Both the position numbers and the translations under genes were made by a program. Below are positions 7,140 to 16,296 of a stretch of DNA of 64,000 nucleotides, piece by piece (the stretch's first letter is position 1; the number at the start of each line of letters is the position of its first letter). The notes beneath the pieces were generated by a model that worked only from the letters and a program-made list of their open reading frames with translations, did not search any database and was not told where the DNA came from. This DNA comes from Roseateles oligotrophus. GTDB lineage: Bacteria > Pseudomonadota > Gammaproteobacteria > Burkholderiales > Burkholderiaceae_C. Where the stretch lies: contig NZ_JAJIRN010000011.1 in the NCBI RefSeq assembly GCF_025717515.1, positions 124,001 through 188,000 on the forward strand. The letters are read 5' to 3'.

Positions 7140-8702
7140 ATGAATCTGCTTCGCTCGGCTTCTTTTATCTCGGCTCTGACGCTGGTGTCTCGAATTACCG
7201 GGCTTGTGCGTGAGCAAATGGTGGCCGCCTTGTTTGGCGCAAGCAGCCTGACAGACGCCTTTCAGGTGGCATTTCGGATCCCCAATCTTTTGCGCCGCCT
7301 ATTTGCCGAGGGCGCTTTTTCGCAGGCGTTTGTGCCGGTTTTGGCGGGAACGCGGGCGCGCGAAGGGGACGAAGCCACGCAGGCCTTGATCAATGCCGTG
7401 GCAACCGTTCTTTTATGGGCGCTGATGCTGACCTGTCTGGGCGGGGTGATTGGCGCGCCGCTGCTGGTCTGGGTCTTGGGCTCCGGTCTACCGTCTTCCG
7501 CGCATGACGTGGCCGTGGTGATGACGCGCTGGATGTTCCCCTACATTGGCTGCATGTCCTTGGTGGCCTTGTCGGCCGGCATCCTGAATACCTGGAAGCG
7601 ATTTTTGGTGCCGGCGGCCACGCCGGTGCTGTTGAACTTGTCGGTGATCGCCGCCGGCTTCTTGTTGGTGCCCAGGCTCGAGTCCTGGGGCTGGCAGCCG
7701 ATCTACGGCTTGGCCGTTGGCGTCATGTTGGGCGGAATATTGCAGTTATTGGTTCAGGTCCCAGCCTTGGCGCGCATTGGCGCTTTGCCCCGGATGGGCT
7801 TGAGCCTCGGGGCTTTGCGCCAGTCTTGGCAGCATGCGGGGGTCAAGCGCGTGCTGAGTCAGATGGCGCCCGCCTTGGTGGGCGTCGGCGTTGCGCAGTT
7901 GTCCTTGGTGATCAATTTACAGATTGCCTTGCTGGTCGGCGCCGGGGCCGCTTCTTGGCTGACCTATGCCGACCGCTTGATGGAGTTCCCTACGGCCTTG
8001 CTGGGTGTGGCGCTGAGCGCGATTTTGACGCCGCAGTTGTCGGCCGCTCTCGGCAAGGGTGAACCCAAGGCCTATTCTTCGCTATTGGATTGGGGCTTGC
8101 GCTTGGTGGTCTTGTTGGCCTTGCCTTGTTCGGTGGCCTTGATGGTGTTTGCCCAGCCGATGGTGGCGGTGCTCTATCACCGAGGCGCATTTCAGGCCAG
8201 CGATGTGCTGCACACCACCATGGCCGTGATGGGTTATGGCGTTGGCCTGATCGGCTTGGTGGCCATCAAGGTCTTGGCGCCGGGCTTTTATGCGCAGCAA
8301 GATACCCGCACGCCGGTGCGCATCGCCGTGACCGTGCTGGCGTTGACGCAGCTCTTGAATCTCTTGTTTGTGCCCTGGTTGGGGGTGGCGGGCTTGGCGC
8401 TCTCGATAGGTTTGGGGGCCATGATCAATGCCACTTGGCTCTTTGTCGGCTTACGCCGCAAGGGCAGTTATCTGCCTGCACCTGGCTGGCTTGGCTTTGC
8501 ACTGCGAGTGGCCATCGCCAGCGCGGCCATGGGGGGGCTGCAATTTTGGCTGGCGCAGCGGCTTGACTGGATCGCGTTGGGGGTCAACGAGTTCATGCGT
8601 GCGCTGGCCATGGCGGCAAGCTTGGGCGCCTCGGCCCTGCTTTACTTCGCTGTTTTGCTGGCCCTGGGTGTGAACTTGCGACAGTTTGTCCGGCGGGTCT
8701 GA
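7140..8702 (+). CDS. murJ: Lipid II flippase MurJ (MviN)
   Basis: A 520-residue inner-membrane protein of the MOP exporter superfamily that flips lipid II for peptidoglycan synthesis. It starts MNLLRSASFISALTLVSRITGLVRE, the standard MurJ N-terminus with the conserved SRITGLVRE motif, followed by FRIPNLLRRLFAEGAFSQAFVP, and has about 14 hydrophobic segments to the end. The frame is open 21 codons upstream, but the ATG at 7140 gives the family N-terminus. A weak promoter candidate (CTGAAA, 18-base gap, GATAAT at 7079-7084) precedes it. It is divergent from rpsT, a pairing common in Proteobacteria. Confidence 0.96.
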   Translation: MNLLRSASFISALTLVSRITGLVREQMVAALFGASSLTDAFQVAFRIPNLLRRLFAEGAFSQAFVPVLAGTRAREGDEATQALINAVATVLLWALMLTCLGGVIGAPLLVWVLGSGLPSSAHDVAVVMTRWMFPYIGCMSLVALSAGILNTWKRFLVPAATPVLLNLSVIAAGFLLVPRLESWGWQPIYGLAVGVMLGGILQLLVQVPALARIGALPRMGLSLGALRQSWQHAGVKRVLSQMAPALVGVGVAQLSLVINLQIALLVGAGAASWLTYADRLMEFPTALLGVALSAILTPQLSAALGKGEPKAYSSLLDWGLRLVVLLALPCSVALMVFAQPMVAVLYHRGAFQASDVLHTTMAVMGYGVGLIGLVAIKVLAPGFYAQQDTRTPVRIAVTVLALTQLLNLLFVPWLGVAGLALSIGLGAMINATWLFVGLRRKGSYLPAPGWLGFALRVAIASAAMGGLQFWLAQRLDWIALGVNEFMRALAMAASLGASALLYFAVLLALGVNLRQFVRRV

Positions 8703-8736
8703 TTCGCAGCAGACCCAGGCCTCGTAAACTCAAGTC

Positions 8737-9606
8737 ATGAGCGAATATTTGCGATTGAATGTGCCGACTCCCTTGGAGTATTTCACGAGCTTGGTGGCCG
8801 AAGACAGCGGCATGAACCTGCTTGAAGCGGCCGCCTCGATCGCTCAAGATGAGTTCCCGGCGCTCGACGTTGAGGCGGTCTTGGCCGAGGTCGATGCCAT
8901 GACCCTGCGTCTGCGCCAGCGCTTGCCCGCCGATGCCAGCGCCAAACACAAGCTGCAAGCATTGACGCGCTATTTTCACCATGAGCTCGGCTTTGCCGGC
9001 AACGTCAATAATTACTATGAATGCGGCAACAGCTTTATTCATCATGTGTTGGCGACGCGGCGCGGCATCCCCATCACGCTGGCGGTGATATTTCTGGAGC
9101 TGGCGACGCAACTCGGCCTGCGTGCTCAGGGCTTGGCGTTTCCGGGCCATTTTTTGATCAAGGTGAGCATGGGCAATGGCGAGGTGGTGCTGGACCCGTT
9201 CTCCGGCGAATCGATGTCGCGTGAGCGCCTGGACGAATATTTGCAGGTATTTCGCAAGGGGGCGGGTTTGGCCGGCGAAGTAGAGTTGCCGATCGAGTTG
9301 TTCATGCAAGCGGCGCCGCCGCGTGACATCCTGGTGCGGATGCTGCGCAACTTGAAGGAGATTTACCGGGCCGGTGAAGATTGGTCGAGGCTGTTGGCGG
9401 TGCAACAGCGTTTGGTGATTTTGTTGCCGCTGGACGCCTCCGAGCGACGCGACCGTGGTTTGGTGCTTGAAGCCTTGGGGCAATGGCGGGCCGCAGTGGA
9501 AGATCTGGCTTTTTATGTCGAGCAGTTGCCGCAGGCTGCCGACGGGCAGGAGTTGCAGCATCGCTTGTCAAAAATGCGCCAACGCGGCGCTCCACCTTTG
9601 CATTGA
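8737..9606 (+). CDS. SirB1-like transglutaminase/tetratricopeptide protein
   Basis: A 289-residue cytosolic protein of the SirB1 family. The transglutaminase-like N-terminal half contains YFHHELGFAGNVNNYYECGNS and RGIPITLAVIFLELA, followed by LAFPGHFLIKV (His) and VLDPFSGE (Asp). The NYYECGNSF stretch is where the family usually has the catalytic-site region, but I cannot say whether the enzyme is active. The C-terminal half (about 200-280) has TPR-like helices. The biochemical function is not established. It follows murJ by 34 bases and probably shares its transcript. Confidence 0.85.
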   Translation: MSEYLRLNVPTPLEYFTSLVAEDSGMNLLEAAASIAQDEFPALDVEAVLAEVDAMTLRLRQRLPADASAKHKLQALTRYFHHELGFAGNVNNYYECGNSFIHHVLATRRGIPITLAVIFLELATQLGLRAQGLAFPGHFLIKVSMGNGEVVLDPFSGESMSRERLDEYLQVFRKGAGLAGEVELPIELFMQAAPPRDILVRMLRNLKEIYRAGEDWSRLLAVQQRLVILLPLDASERRDRGLVLEALGQWRAAVEDLAFYVEQLPQAADGQELQHRLSKMRQRGAPPLH

Positions 9607-9700
9607 TAGCCGTAGGCAGCCGCCCACTAGAATGCCGCCGGCCCTCGAGAGCTTGGGGCCTCACTCATGCCGGCCTGTCAGGGCCCTGGAATTTTAGATT

Positions 9701-10384
9701 TTGAAGCAAATACCGCTCGCGATCGGCGCACCGCCGATCTTCACCTTTGAGAATTTTTTGCCGGGCGCCAATAGCGCTGCCTTGGCGCATCTTCAGGCCT
9801 TGAGGTATGCGGGCGCAGGTGCGCCGCCGGTGTTCCTGTGGGGTAGCGGCGGGAGCGGCAAGACCCATGTGCTGCGGGCCTTGGCGCAGGATTGGCAAGC
9901 CGCCGGTGCCCAAGTGGCCTGGTATGACGCCGAAACTTGCCTGCCCTGGGAGTTGCCCAGCCAACCCAGTCTTTTGCTCTTGGATGATTGCGATCGTTTC
10001 GATGCGGGTCAGCAGCATGCGGCCTTCGCGCTTTTTGTGGAGGCCGCCACGCATGGCTTGACGGTGGTCGCCAGTGGCAACGCGCCGCCGGTTGACTTGC
10101 ATCTGCGTGAGGATCTGCGCACGCGTCTGGGTTGGGGGCCAACCTTTGGCTTGCAGCCCTTGTCCGAGGCCGAGACAAGGGCGGCTTTGCGCCGCGAGGC
10201 CGATCGGCGCGGTATTTTGCTGGGTGAGGAAGTGCTCGACTATTTGCTCACCCGTTTCGCTCGAGATCTTAAGAATTTGATGCGTTTGCTGGATCGGCTG
10301 GACCAATTCGCACTCGCTGCCAAACGTGCGGTGACGGTGCCGCTATTGCGCCAGATGCTGGCTGACGAAGGACTTGTTGGATGA
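9701..10384 (+). CDS. hda: DnaA regulatory inactivator Hda
   Basis: A 227-residue AAA+ protein related to DnaA domain III that, with the DNA-loaded beta clamp, promotes ATP hydrolysis by DnaA and limits re-initiation. The Walker A motif GSGGSGKT is at residues 48-55 and Walker B LLLLDD at 91-96. The N-terminal KQIPLAIGAP resembles the clamp-binding QLPL-type motif of Hda, and DLRTRLGWGPTFGLQPL and FARDLKNLMRLLDRLD are family signatures. The start is a TTG at 9701; no ATG would retain the clamp motif, and no clear Shine-Dalgarno is visible. The stop overlaps the next gene by ATGA. Confidence 0.92.
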   Translation: MKQIPLAIGAPPIFTFENFLPGANSAALAHLQALRYAGAGAPPVFLWGSGGSGKTHVLRALAQDWQAAGAQVAWYDAETCLPWELPSQPSLLLLDDCDRFDAGQQHAAFALFVEAATHGLTVVASGNAPPVDLHLREDLRTRLGWGPTFGLQPLSEAETRAALRREADRRGILLGEEVLDYLLTRFARDLKNLMRLLDRLDQFALAAKRAVTVPLLRQMLADEGLVG

Positions 10385-11049
10385 ATTTGACGCTTTTTGA
10401 TCTCGATGGCACGCTGATACCGAGTGACTCCGATCATGCTTTTGGCGCCTTTATGGTGGACATAGGCTGGGCTGAAGGGGCGCAATGGCGTGAGCGCAAT
10501 GACGAGTTCTATCACCAGTACCAGGCCGGGCGGCTTGATTTGGCGGAGTACATAGACTTCGCCACTTCGGTCTGGCGCAGTCGCCCTTTGGCCGAGGCGC
10601 ATGCGGCGCGCGCTCGCTTCATGGCCGAGGTGATGGCGCCGATGTTGCAGGAGCAAGCTCATGCCTTGGTTCGCAAGCATGCTCAGGCAGGGGATTTGAT
10701 GGCGATCGTCACGGCCACGAATGAGTTCGTGACCGCGCCCATCGCCGAGGCTTTTGGGATCGAGCACCTGATTGCCGTGCAGTTGCAGCGCGACGCGAGC
10801 GGCGCCTATACCGGGGCGATAGAAGGCATTCCTTCTTATCAAACCGGCAAGATCAATCGTGTTCAAACTTGGTTGTCAGGCTTGGGGCGACAATGGCAGG
10901 ATTTCGAGCGAATCACCTTCTATAGTGATTCGGTCAATGATTTGCCCCTTCTGGATTTAGTGAGCCACCCGGTGGCCACCAATCCGACCCCGGCGCTGGC
11001 GAAAATTGCATCCGCGCGCGCATGGCCCATTCTGAATCTGTTCGCATGA
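10381..11049 (+). CDS. HAD-IB family hydrolase (SerB/CicA-like phosphatase)
   Basis: A 222-residue soluble phosphatase. It has the nucleophile motif LTLFDLDGTL at the N-terminus, motif II in MAIVTATNEF and motif IV in TFYSDSVNDLPLL. The spacing and an all-helical cap between motifs I and II fit subclass IB (phosphoserine phosphatase-like). The physiological substrate is not known. It is embedded in the hda-HAD-pcnB-folK block with four-base overlaps on both sides, so it is co-translated with replication and RNA-processing genes. Confidence 0.9.
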   Translation: MNLTLFDLDGTLIPSDSDHAFGAFMVDIGWAEGAQWRERNDEFYHQYQAGRLDLAEYIDFATSVWRSRPLAEAHAARARFMAEVMAPMLQEQAHALVRKHAQAGDLMAIVTATNEFVTAPIAEAFGIEHLIAVQLQRDASGAYTGAIEGIPSYQTGKINRVQTWLSGLGRQWQDFERITFYSDSVNDLPLLDLVSHPVATNPTPALAKIASARAWPILNLFA

Positions 11050-12665
11050 TCAAAAAATTCATAGACAAGCTGTTGGGCAAGCCTTCGCTGGCTAAAGTGG
11101 CCAAGGCCGCCAAAGCTGCGGCGCCTGCTAAATCGACCAAGCATGGCCAAAGTCCGCTGGGCAAGCGGGTCGAAGTTTCCGTCGCCGAGCATGGTATCGA
11201 CCCCAGCTTGCTCGATGAGCGCGCCGTGCGTGTCGTGCAGACGCTGACCGAGGCGGGCTTCGAGGCCTATATCGTCGGCGGTGCGGTGCGCGATTTGCTG
11301 TTGGGCATGCGGCCCAAGGACTTTGACGTCGCCACCGACGCCACGCCCGAGCAGGTCAAGGGCTTGTTCCGCCGTGCCTTCATCATCGGCCGCCGATTCC
11401 GTATCGTTCATGTCGTTTATGGTCGCGGGCGTGAGCATGAGGTGATCGAGGTTTCGACCTTCCGTGCCTTGCTGGTCAATGAGGGCGCCGAGCAGGTAGC
11501 CGGTAACGAGAAGACGTCCAAGGAAGAACTCGCGGGCAAATCGCATGTGGTGGATGCAGCCGGCCGGGTCTTGCGTGACAACGTCTGGGGCCCGCAGATC
11601 GAAGACGCCGCGCGGCGCGACTTCACCGTCAATGCGCTGTATTACGACCCGCAGCGCCAACTGGTGGTCGATTACCACGGCGGTTTGGCCGACGCGAAGA
11701 AGCGCGTGTTGCGCATGATTGGCGACCCCGAGGCCCGCTACCGTGAAGACCCGGTGCGTATCGTGCGGGCTGTGCGCTTCGCCGCCAAACTGGGGTTCGA
11801 GTTGGAGCCCAAGACGCGGGCACCGGTCAAGGCGATGTCGGAGTTGCTGGCCAATGTGCCGGCCTCGCGTTTGTTTGACGAGATGATCAAGCTTTTGCAG
11901 ACCGGTCATTCCTTGGCCAGCCTGGAAGAGCTGCGCAAGCAAGGTCTGGGGCGCGGCGTCTTTCCGGTGCTTGACGCGATGCTCAACGAGCATGGCGAAA
12001 TGGCCGAGGCCGACGGCGTGCGCGGAAAGTTCCTGCGCATGGCATTTGAAGATACCGACCTGCGGGTGGCCGAAGGGCGCGGCGTGTCGGCTAACTTCAT
12101 GCTCGCTTGCATGCTCTGGTTTGATGTGCTGGGCCGTTGGACGGCCAACCGCGAGGCCGGCGAGCCGGTGATTCCGGCGCTGCAGCAGGCGATCGATACG
12201 GTCTTTGATGCTCGCATCGGTGACATCTCCGGGCGCGGCAAGTTGGCGACCGAGATGCGCGAAATCTGGATGATGCAGCCGCGGTTTGAGCGGCGGACCG
12301 GCAGCGGTGTCTACACCTTGATCGATCAGCCGCGCTACCGGGCGGGCTTTGACTTCTTGCGGCTGCGCGCGGATGCGGGCGAAATCGACGCCGCGCTGGC
12401 CGACTGGTGGGAAGATTTTGCGCTGGGCACCGACGATGAGCGTGAAGCCTTGCTCGAAGAGGCCCGCGAGGCCGACAAACAGCAGCGTCGCAGCAGTGGA
12501 AAGGTGCATCAGTTGCCGCGTAAGCCCGGTGCGAATGCCGAAGAGGCGAAACCGCCGAGCAGTGACGCCGCTGCGGACGAGTCGGAAGCGGGGCCTGCCA
12601 AAAAACGCCGTCGGCGCCGCAAGCCGGGCAGCAAACCCGCCGATGCGGCTCCGATCTCGGGCTGA
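11046..12665 (+). CDS. pcnB: Poly(A) polymerase I
   Basis: A 539-residue nucleotidyltransferase that adds 3' poly(A) tails and promotes RNA decay. The catalytic core is AYIVGGAVRDLLLG and DFDVATDATPEQV, followed by FRRAFIIGRRFRIVHV and RRDFTVNALYYDP (neck). A lysine/arginine-rich C-terminus (KKRRRRRKPGSK) probably binds RNA. The start at 11046 is fixed by ATGA overlap with the HAD gene; an in-frame ATG eight codons earlier lies inside that gene. The positive tail and length favour PcnB over a CCA-adding enzyme. Confidence 0.94.
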   Translation: MIKKFIDKLLGKPSLAKVAKAAKAAAPAKSTKHGQSPLGKRVEVSVAEHGIDPSLLDERAVRVVQTLTEAGFEAYIVGGAVRDLLLGMRPKDFDVATDATPEQVKGLFRRAFIIGRRFRIVHVVYGRGREHEVIEVSTFRALLVNEGAEQVAGNEKTSKEELAGKSHVVDAAGRVLRDNVWGPQIEDAARRDFTVNALYYDPQRQLVVDYHGGLADAKKRVLRMIGDPEARYREDPVRIVRAVRFAAKLGFELEPKTRAPVKAMSELLANVPASRLFDEMIKLLQTGHSLASLEELRKQGLGRGVFPVLDAMLNEHGEMAEADGVRGKFLRMAFEDTDLRVAEGRGVSANFMLACMLWFDVLGRWTANREAGEPVIPALQQAIDTVFDARIGDISGRGKLATEMREIWMMQPRFERRTGSGVYTLIDQPRYRAGFDFLRLRADAGEIDAALADWWEDFALGTDDEREALLEEAREADKQQRRSSGKVHQLPRKPGANAEEAKPPSSDAAADESEAGPAKKRRRRRKPGSKPADAAPISG

Positions 12666-13169
12666 ATGCTGACGGAACCTGGGCTGGCCTATATAGGCCT
12701 GGGTGCAAACCTGGGCGATATGGCTCAGACCTTGCGCCTCGCCCTGAAAGCCTTGGCGGCCACGCCGCAGATCCGGCTCTTGGCGGTGTCAGGCGCTTAC
12801 CGCAGTGCACCGATCGAGTCGGGCGGCCCTGACTATTTGAATGCGGTGGCATGCCTGCAGTCGACGCTTGCAGCCGAGGCCTTATTGGATCGATTGCTGG
12901 CCATCGAGTTGGAGCATGGTCGGCTGCGGCCTTTCGTCAATGCGCCGCGCACACTCGATCTTGACTTGCTGCTCTATGGCGGCGAGCAAATTTCTGCGCC
13001 ACGTCTGACGCTGCCGCATCCGCGTTTGCACTTGCGTGCCTTTGTGTTGCTGCCCTTGCTTGAGTTGGATCCGACTCTGGTCGCCCCCGGCTTGGGTGGC
13101 TTGGCGAGTTTCTTGCCCAGCGTTGCCGGGCAGACCCTGGCGCGCACGGACTTAGCCCTTTACCCCTGA
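12666..13169 (+). CDS. folK: 2-amino-4-hydroxy-6-hydroxymethyldihydropteridine pyrophosphokinase
   Basis: A 167-residue HPPK that transfers pyrophosphate from ATP to the pterin in folate synthesis. It shows the N-terminal YIGLGANLGD, the SGAYRSAPIESGGPDYLNAV substrate loop and the signature RTLDLDLLLYG. The ATG directly abuts the pcnB stop (TGAATG), so it should be the last gene of the murJ-to-folK run. Length is typical. Confidence 0.95.
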   Translation: MLTEPGLAYIGLGANLGDMAQTLRLALKALAATPQIRLLAVSGAYRSAPIESGGPDYLNAVACLQSTLAAEALLDRLLAIELEHGRLRPFVNAPRTLDLDLLLYGGEQISAPRLTLPHPRLHLRAFVLLPLLELDPTLVAPGLGGLASFLPSVAGQTLARTDLALYP

Positions 13170-13321
13170 TCCGCTTTTGCGACAGATTGAAATTTGCTGT
13201 GACCGTGACGCTCGCCGCGCATTTACACTCTCGCCCGTGCCTGAAATGACACAGTGATGTCGGTTTGGTGAATATTGCGCGGTCTGGCGAAATTTCGCGG
13301 CCCGACGCTACAGGAGATTCC

Positions 13322-13969
13322 ATGTTTTTTGGTAAGTTGCTGCCCCGAGAGGGCAATTTTTTCGAGCTTTTCAATGAGCATGGCAACAAGATCGCTGAGG
13401 GGGCTCGCTCCTTTATGTCGATGCTGCAGAACTATGACGATGTGGGTCTGCGCGAGAAATATGCGGCCGAGGTTGATGTGGCCGAACATGAGGCAGATCG
13501 CATCACCGCCGAGGTGAATCGAGCCTTGCACCGCACCTTTATCACCCCGATTGATCGCGAGCAAATTCACGGCTTGATCAACGCGATGGACGATGTGCTA
13601 GATCTGCTGCAGGACTCCACCGAGACCTTGTCTTTGTATGACGTGCGCAGGATCCCGGAGGATGTGTTGCGCTTGGGTGACTTGAGTGCCAAATGCTGTG
13701 AGCGGGTTCAACATGCGGTTTCCTTGCTGCCCAAACTGAGTGAGCCGAAGACGGCCGAGGCGGCGATCAAGACCTGCGAAGAAATTGACAGACTCGAGTC
13801 GGATGCCGATCGGGTGATGCGCTCGGCGATGTCAAAGCTGTTCCGTGAGGAGCCAGATGTGCGTGAGTTGATCAAGCTGAAGGCGATCTACGAGCAGCTC
13901 GAATCAATTTCCGACCGCTGCGAGGATGTGGCGAACTTGATCGAGGGCATCGTCCTCGAGAACTCCTGA
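13322..13969 (+). CDS. DUF47 / PhoU-like phosphate transport regulator
   Basis: A 215-residue, all-helical cytosolic protein of the DUF47 (TIGR00153) family, structurally related to PhoU. It begins MFFGKLLPREGNFFELFNEH and has the repeated helix-pair motifs DRITAEVNRALHRTFITPIDRE and EEIDRLESDADRVMR typical of the family. The Shine-Dalgarno CAGGAG lies six bases before the ATG; the frame is open upstream but that part is not conserved-looking. It sits ten bases ahead of pit, the usual arrangement, and is thought to modulate low-affinity phosphate uptake. Confidence 0.92.
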   Translation: MFFGKLLPREGNFFELFNEHGNKIAEGARSFMSMLQNYDDVGLREKYAAEVDVAEHEADRITAEVNRALHRTFITPIDREQIHGLINAMDDVLDLLQDSTETLSLYDVRRIPEDVLRLGDLSAKCCERVQHAVSLLPKLSEPKTAEAAIKTCEEIDRLESDADRVMRSAMSKLFREEPDVRELIKLKAIYEQLESISDRCEDVANLIEGIVLENS

Positions 13970-13979
13970 GTCGCGCGCA

Positions 13980-14990
13980 ATGCAATCGGTACAGCTAGCG
14001 TTTTGGGTCGTCGCCATGCTGGTGGCTTTGGCCCTGTTGTTTGATTTCATGAATGGTTTTCATGACGCCGCAAACTCGATCGCCACGGTGGTTTCGACCG
14101 GCGTTCTGAAGCCCCAGCAAGCCGTTTTGTTCGCGGCCTTTTTCAATGTCTTGGCAATCGCGATTTTTCAGCTGAAGGTGGCCAGCACCATAGGTCGAGG
14201 CATCGTTGACCCCGGCGTCGTGGATCACCATGTCATTTTCGGCGCCTTGATTGGTGCGATTGCCTGGAACGTCATCACCTGGTGGTACGGCATCCCGTCG
14301 AGCTCCTCCCATGCTTTGATCGGTGGCATAGTGGGTGCCGTGATCGCCAAGGCCGGGCCGGGCGCCTTGATCGCCGCCGGTTTGACGAAGACGGTTTTAT
14401 TTATTTTTGTGTCGCCGCTGCTGGGCTTTTTACTCGGCTCCATCATGATGGTGATCGTGGCTTGGTTGTTCAGGCGCAGCTCGCCCCTGCGGGCGGATGG
14501 CTGGTTCAGGCGTTTGCAATTGGTCTCCGCCGGCCTCTACAGCTTGGGGCATGGCGGCAATGATGCGCAAAAAACCATCGGGCTGATTTGGTTGCTCTTG
14601 GTGGCCTCGGGCTATATGTCGGCGCAAGATCAAAGTCCGCCGACTTGGGTAATTTCGAGTTGCTATATCGCCATCGGCCTGGGCACCATGTTCGGCGGCT
14701 GGCGCATTGTTCGCACCATGGGGCAGAAGATCACCAAGCTCAAGCCGGTCGGAGGATTTTGTGCCGAGACCGGCGGTGCCATCACCTTGTTTTTGGCAAC
14801 AACGCTGGGCATTCCCGTCTCCACCACGCACACGATCACTGGGGCGATCGTCGGTGTCGGTTCGGTTCAGCGCGCTTCGGCCGTGCGTTGGGGCGTCGCC
14901 GGTTCCATCATCTGGGCTTGGATTTTCACGATCCCGGCCTCTGCCTTGGTGGCGGGGGTGTTTTACTGGCTCAGCTTCACCTTGTTTTGA
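13980..14990 (+). CDS. pit: Low-affinity inorganic phosphate transporter PiT
   Basis: A 336-residue integral membrane symporter for phosphate. The two inverted family signatures are visible: GFHDAANSIATVVSTGVL near the N-terminus and GGNDAQKTIGLI in the second half, with CAETGGAITLFLATTLGIPVSTTHT near the end. About ten hydrophobic helices. It is co-transcribed with the DUF47 gene and followed by a strong bidirectional terminator. Confidence 0.94.
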   Translation: MQSVQLAFWVVAMLVALALLFDFMNGFHDAANSIATVVSTGVLKPQQAVLFAAFFNVLAIAIFQLKVASTIGRGIVDPGVVDHHVIFGALIGAIAWNVITWWYGIPSSSSHALIGGIVGAVIAKAGPGALIAAGLTKTVLFIFVSPLLGFLLGSIMMVIVAWLFRRSSPLRADGWFRRLQLVSAGLYSLGHGGNDAQKTIGLIWLLLVASGYMSAQDQSPPTWVISSCYIAIGLGTMFGGWRIVRTMGQKITKLKPVGGFCAETGGAITLFLATTLGIPVSTTHTITGAIVGVGSVQRASAVRWGVAGSIIWAWIFTIPASALVAGVFYWLSFTLF

Positions 14991-15015
14991 GTCGAGCCCA
15001 AAGGGCGAAGCGAAG

Positions 15016-15051
15016 AAAAGAATAAAGGGCCCCTGGGCCCTTTATTCTTTT
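15016..15051. terminator. Bidirectional rho-independent terminator
   Basis: A 17-bp perfect stem: AAAAGAATAAAGGGCCC (15016-15032) pairs with GGGCCCTTTATTCTTTT (15035-15051). The A/T flanks give a U-tract on both strands. It ends pit rightward and the TM2 gene leftward, and the stop codon of the TM2 gene lies inside the stem. Confidence 0.9.
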
Positions 15052-15509
15052 GCGGATGGGCTTTGCGCCTCCGCCTCAACCTGGCTTTCGAAGTAGCGTT
15101 GTGCGCTGAAGGCGATCGTGGCCATCAAGCAGGTGCCGCCAATCAATAAACTTGCGATTACAGCAATGATGGCGCCCCAGCCGTTTTGGCGTGCCGGCTG
15201 CCCTGGGTTGTGCCGTGCATCCCATTTTTCATCGGACTTGAGTCCATAGATGATTCCGCAGAGCATGGCGCTCACCAGCATCATGCCCAGCAAGGGGATC
15301 AGCAGCCAACTGAGTCGGTCATCTTGGCCCAGCAAGTCCATGCGCTGAACGCCGTAAATTCCGGCCAGGGTAGGCAGGGGGTGCAGCCATGCCAAACGAT
15401 CGCGCCAGCCGTACAAATACAGTCTATGAACGCCAAGGCTGCCGAGCAGCAGGGCCAGCCAGGCGGCGACTGTTTTTGACTTGTAGTTCGATGCCCTTTC
15501 CATGCTCAT
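15042..15509 (-). CDS. TM2 domain-containing membrane protein
   Basis: A 155-residue protein with an N-terminal TM2 domain (SKTVAAWLALLLGSLGVHRLYLYGW, a helix pair around a short polar turn), then LLIPLLGMMLVSAMLCGIIYG and IIAVIASLLIGGTCLMATIAF, so about four membrane helices. The start at 15509 overlaps the GNAT stop by ATGA; an ATG two codons later is possible. TM2 proteins have no agreed function in bacteria. It follows the GNAT gene as a two-gene unit. Confidence 0.75.
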   Translation of the reverse strand: MSMERASNYKSKTVAAWLALLLGSLGVHRLYLYGWRDRLAWLHPLPTLAGIYGVQRMDLLGQDDRLSWLLIPLLGMMLVSAMLCGIIYGLKSDEKWDARHNPGQPARQNGWGAIIAVIASLLIGGTCLMATIAFSAQRYFESQVEAEAQSPSAKE

Positions 15510-16057
15510 TCCGGACTGCATTGCGCGCCTTGCCCAAGCTGGCGTTGCATCATCACCACATCAAGCCAGCGGCCGAATTTCCAGCCTGCGTTCTTGAGCA
15601 CACCGCTGTGGCTGAAGCCAAGCGAACGATGGATGCCGATCGAGCCAAGGTTGTCGGCATCGCCGATGACGGCCAGCATTTGCCGTGCGCCCAGTTGTTC
15701 GCAGCGGGCAATCAGTTCGGCCAGCATCAGCTTGCCCAAGCCCTTGCCTTGTGCTGCGGGGTGCAGATAGATCGAGTCTTCTAGGCAAAATCGGTAGGCG
15801 AGGCGAGGGCGAAAGTAGTTGGCATAGGCGTAACCCAGGATCTGCCCATCTGCTTCCGCCACCAACCAGGGCAGCTTGCGGCTCAGTACTTCGGTGCGTC
15901 TGCGGGCCATCTCATCGAGTGTCGGCGCTTCGGTTTCAAAGGTGCCGGTGCCTTGCTGGACGGCTATTTCGTAGATGGCTTGGATGGCGCTGAGATCGCG
16001 CTCCTCGCTGGGGCGGATCGTCAAAGATTCGATGAATTTGGGCTTTTCTGGTTTCAT
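15506..16057 (-). CDS. GNAT-family N-acetyltransferase (phosphinothricin acetyltransferase-like)
   Basis: A 183-residue acetyltransferase. It begins with TIRPSEERDLSAIQAIYEIAVQQGTGTFE, has EDSIYLHPAAQGKGLGKLMLAELIARC (acetyl-CoA loop Q-G-K-G-L-G-K) and ends with GFSHSGVLKNAGWKFGRWLDVVMMQ, the pattern of the PAT/MddA group that acetylates phosphinothricin, methionine sulfone or similar. The ATG at 16057 is used; the open frame upstream (to 16177) reads into the promoter zone of rpsP. The natural substrate is uncertain. Confidence 0.88.
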   Translation of the reverse strand: MKPEKPKFIESLTIRPSEERDLSAIQAIYEIAVQQGTGTFETEAPTLDEMARRRTEVLSRKLPWLVAEADGQILGYAYANYFRPRLAYRFCLEDSIYLHPAAQGKGLGKLMLAELIARCEQLGARQMLAVIGDADNLGSIGIHRSLGFSHSGVLKNAGWKFGRWLDVVMMQRQLGQGAQCSPE

Positions 16058-16083
16058 ATGTGTCCGGGTTGATTGTGCGAGTT

Positions 16084-16296
16084 TATAATGCTGGGTTTTG
16101 GCGCTGGTTGAATCTTCGTAGGGCAAGCCTTCATTGGTGAGTTCGCTAGGGTTTGGCGTATCTACAGGGCCAACCACGGTAGTTGCGTTTGATGGGTGTT
16201 GCTTTTTCGCTAACCCGGCTTGCGTGCTATCACTCCGATCTACTCGCCCTGAGTGTCTCCTGGTGCGATGGATGCAATAGATTCATAGGAAACATC
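16084..16296 (+). promoter_or_regulatory. rpsP: rpsP promoter (-10) and long 5' leader
   Basis: A perfect TATAAT lies at 16084-16089. No good -35 is seen at 17 bases; a TTGATT at 16069 is too close. If this is the promoter the leader is about 200 bases before rpsP, longer than needed for a Shine-Dalgarno. I see no classified leader motif. Confidence 0.5.

Noticed and set aside
10920-12509. A 529-codon minus-strand frame opposite pcnB
   Set aside because: Shadow of pcnB; composition is typical of the complementary frame and no motif is present.
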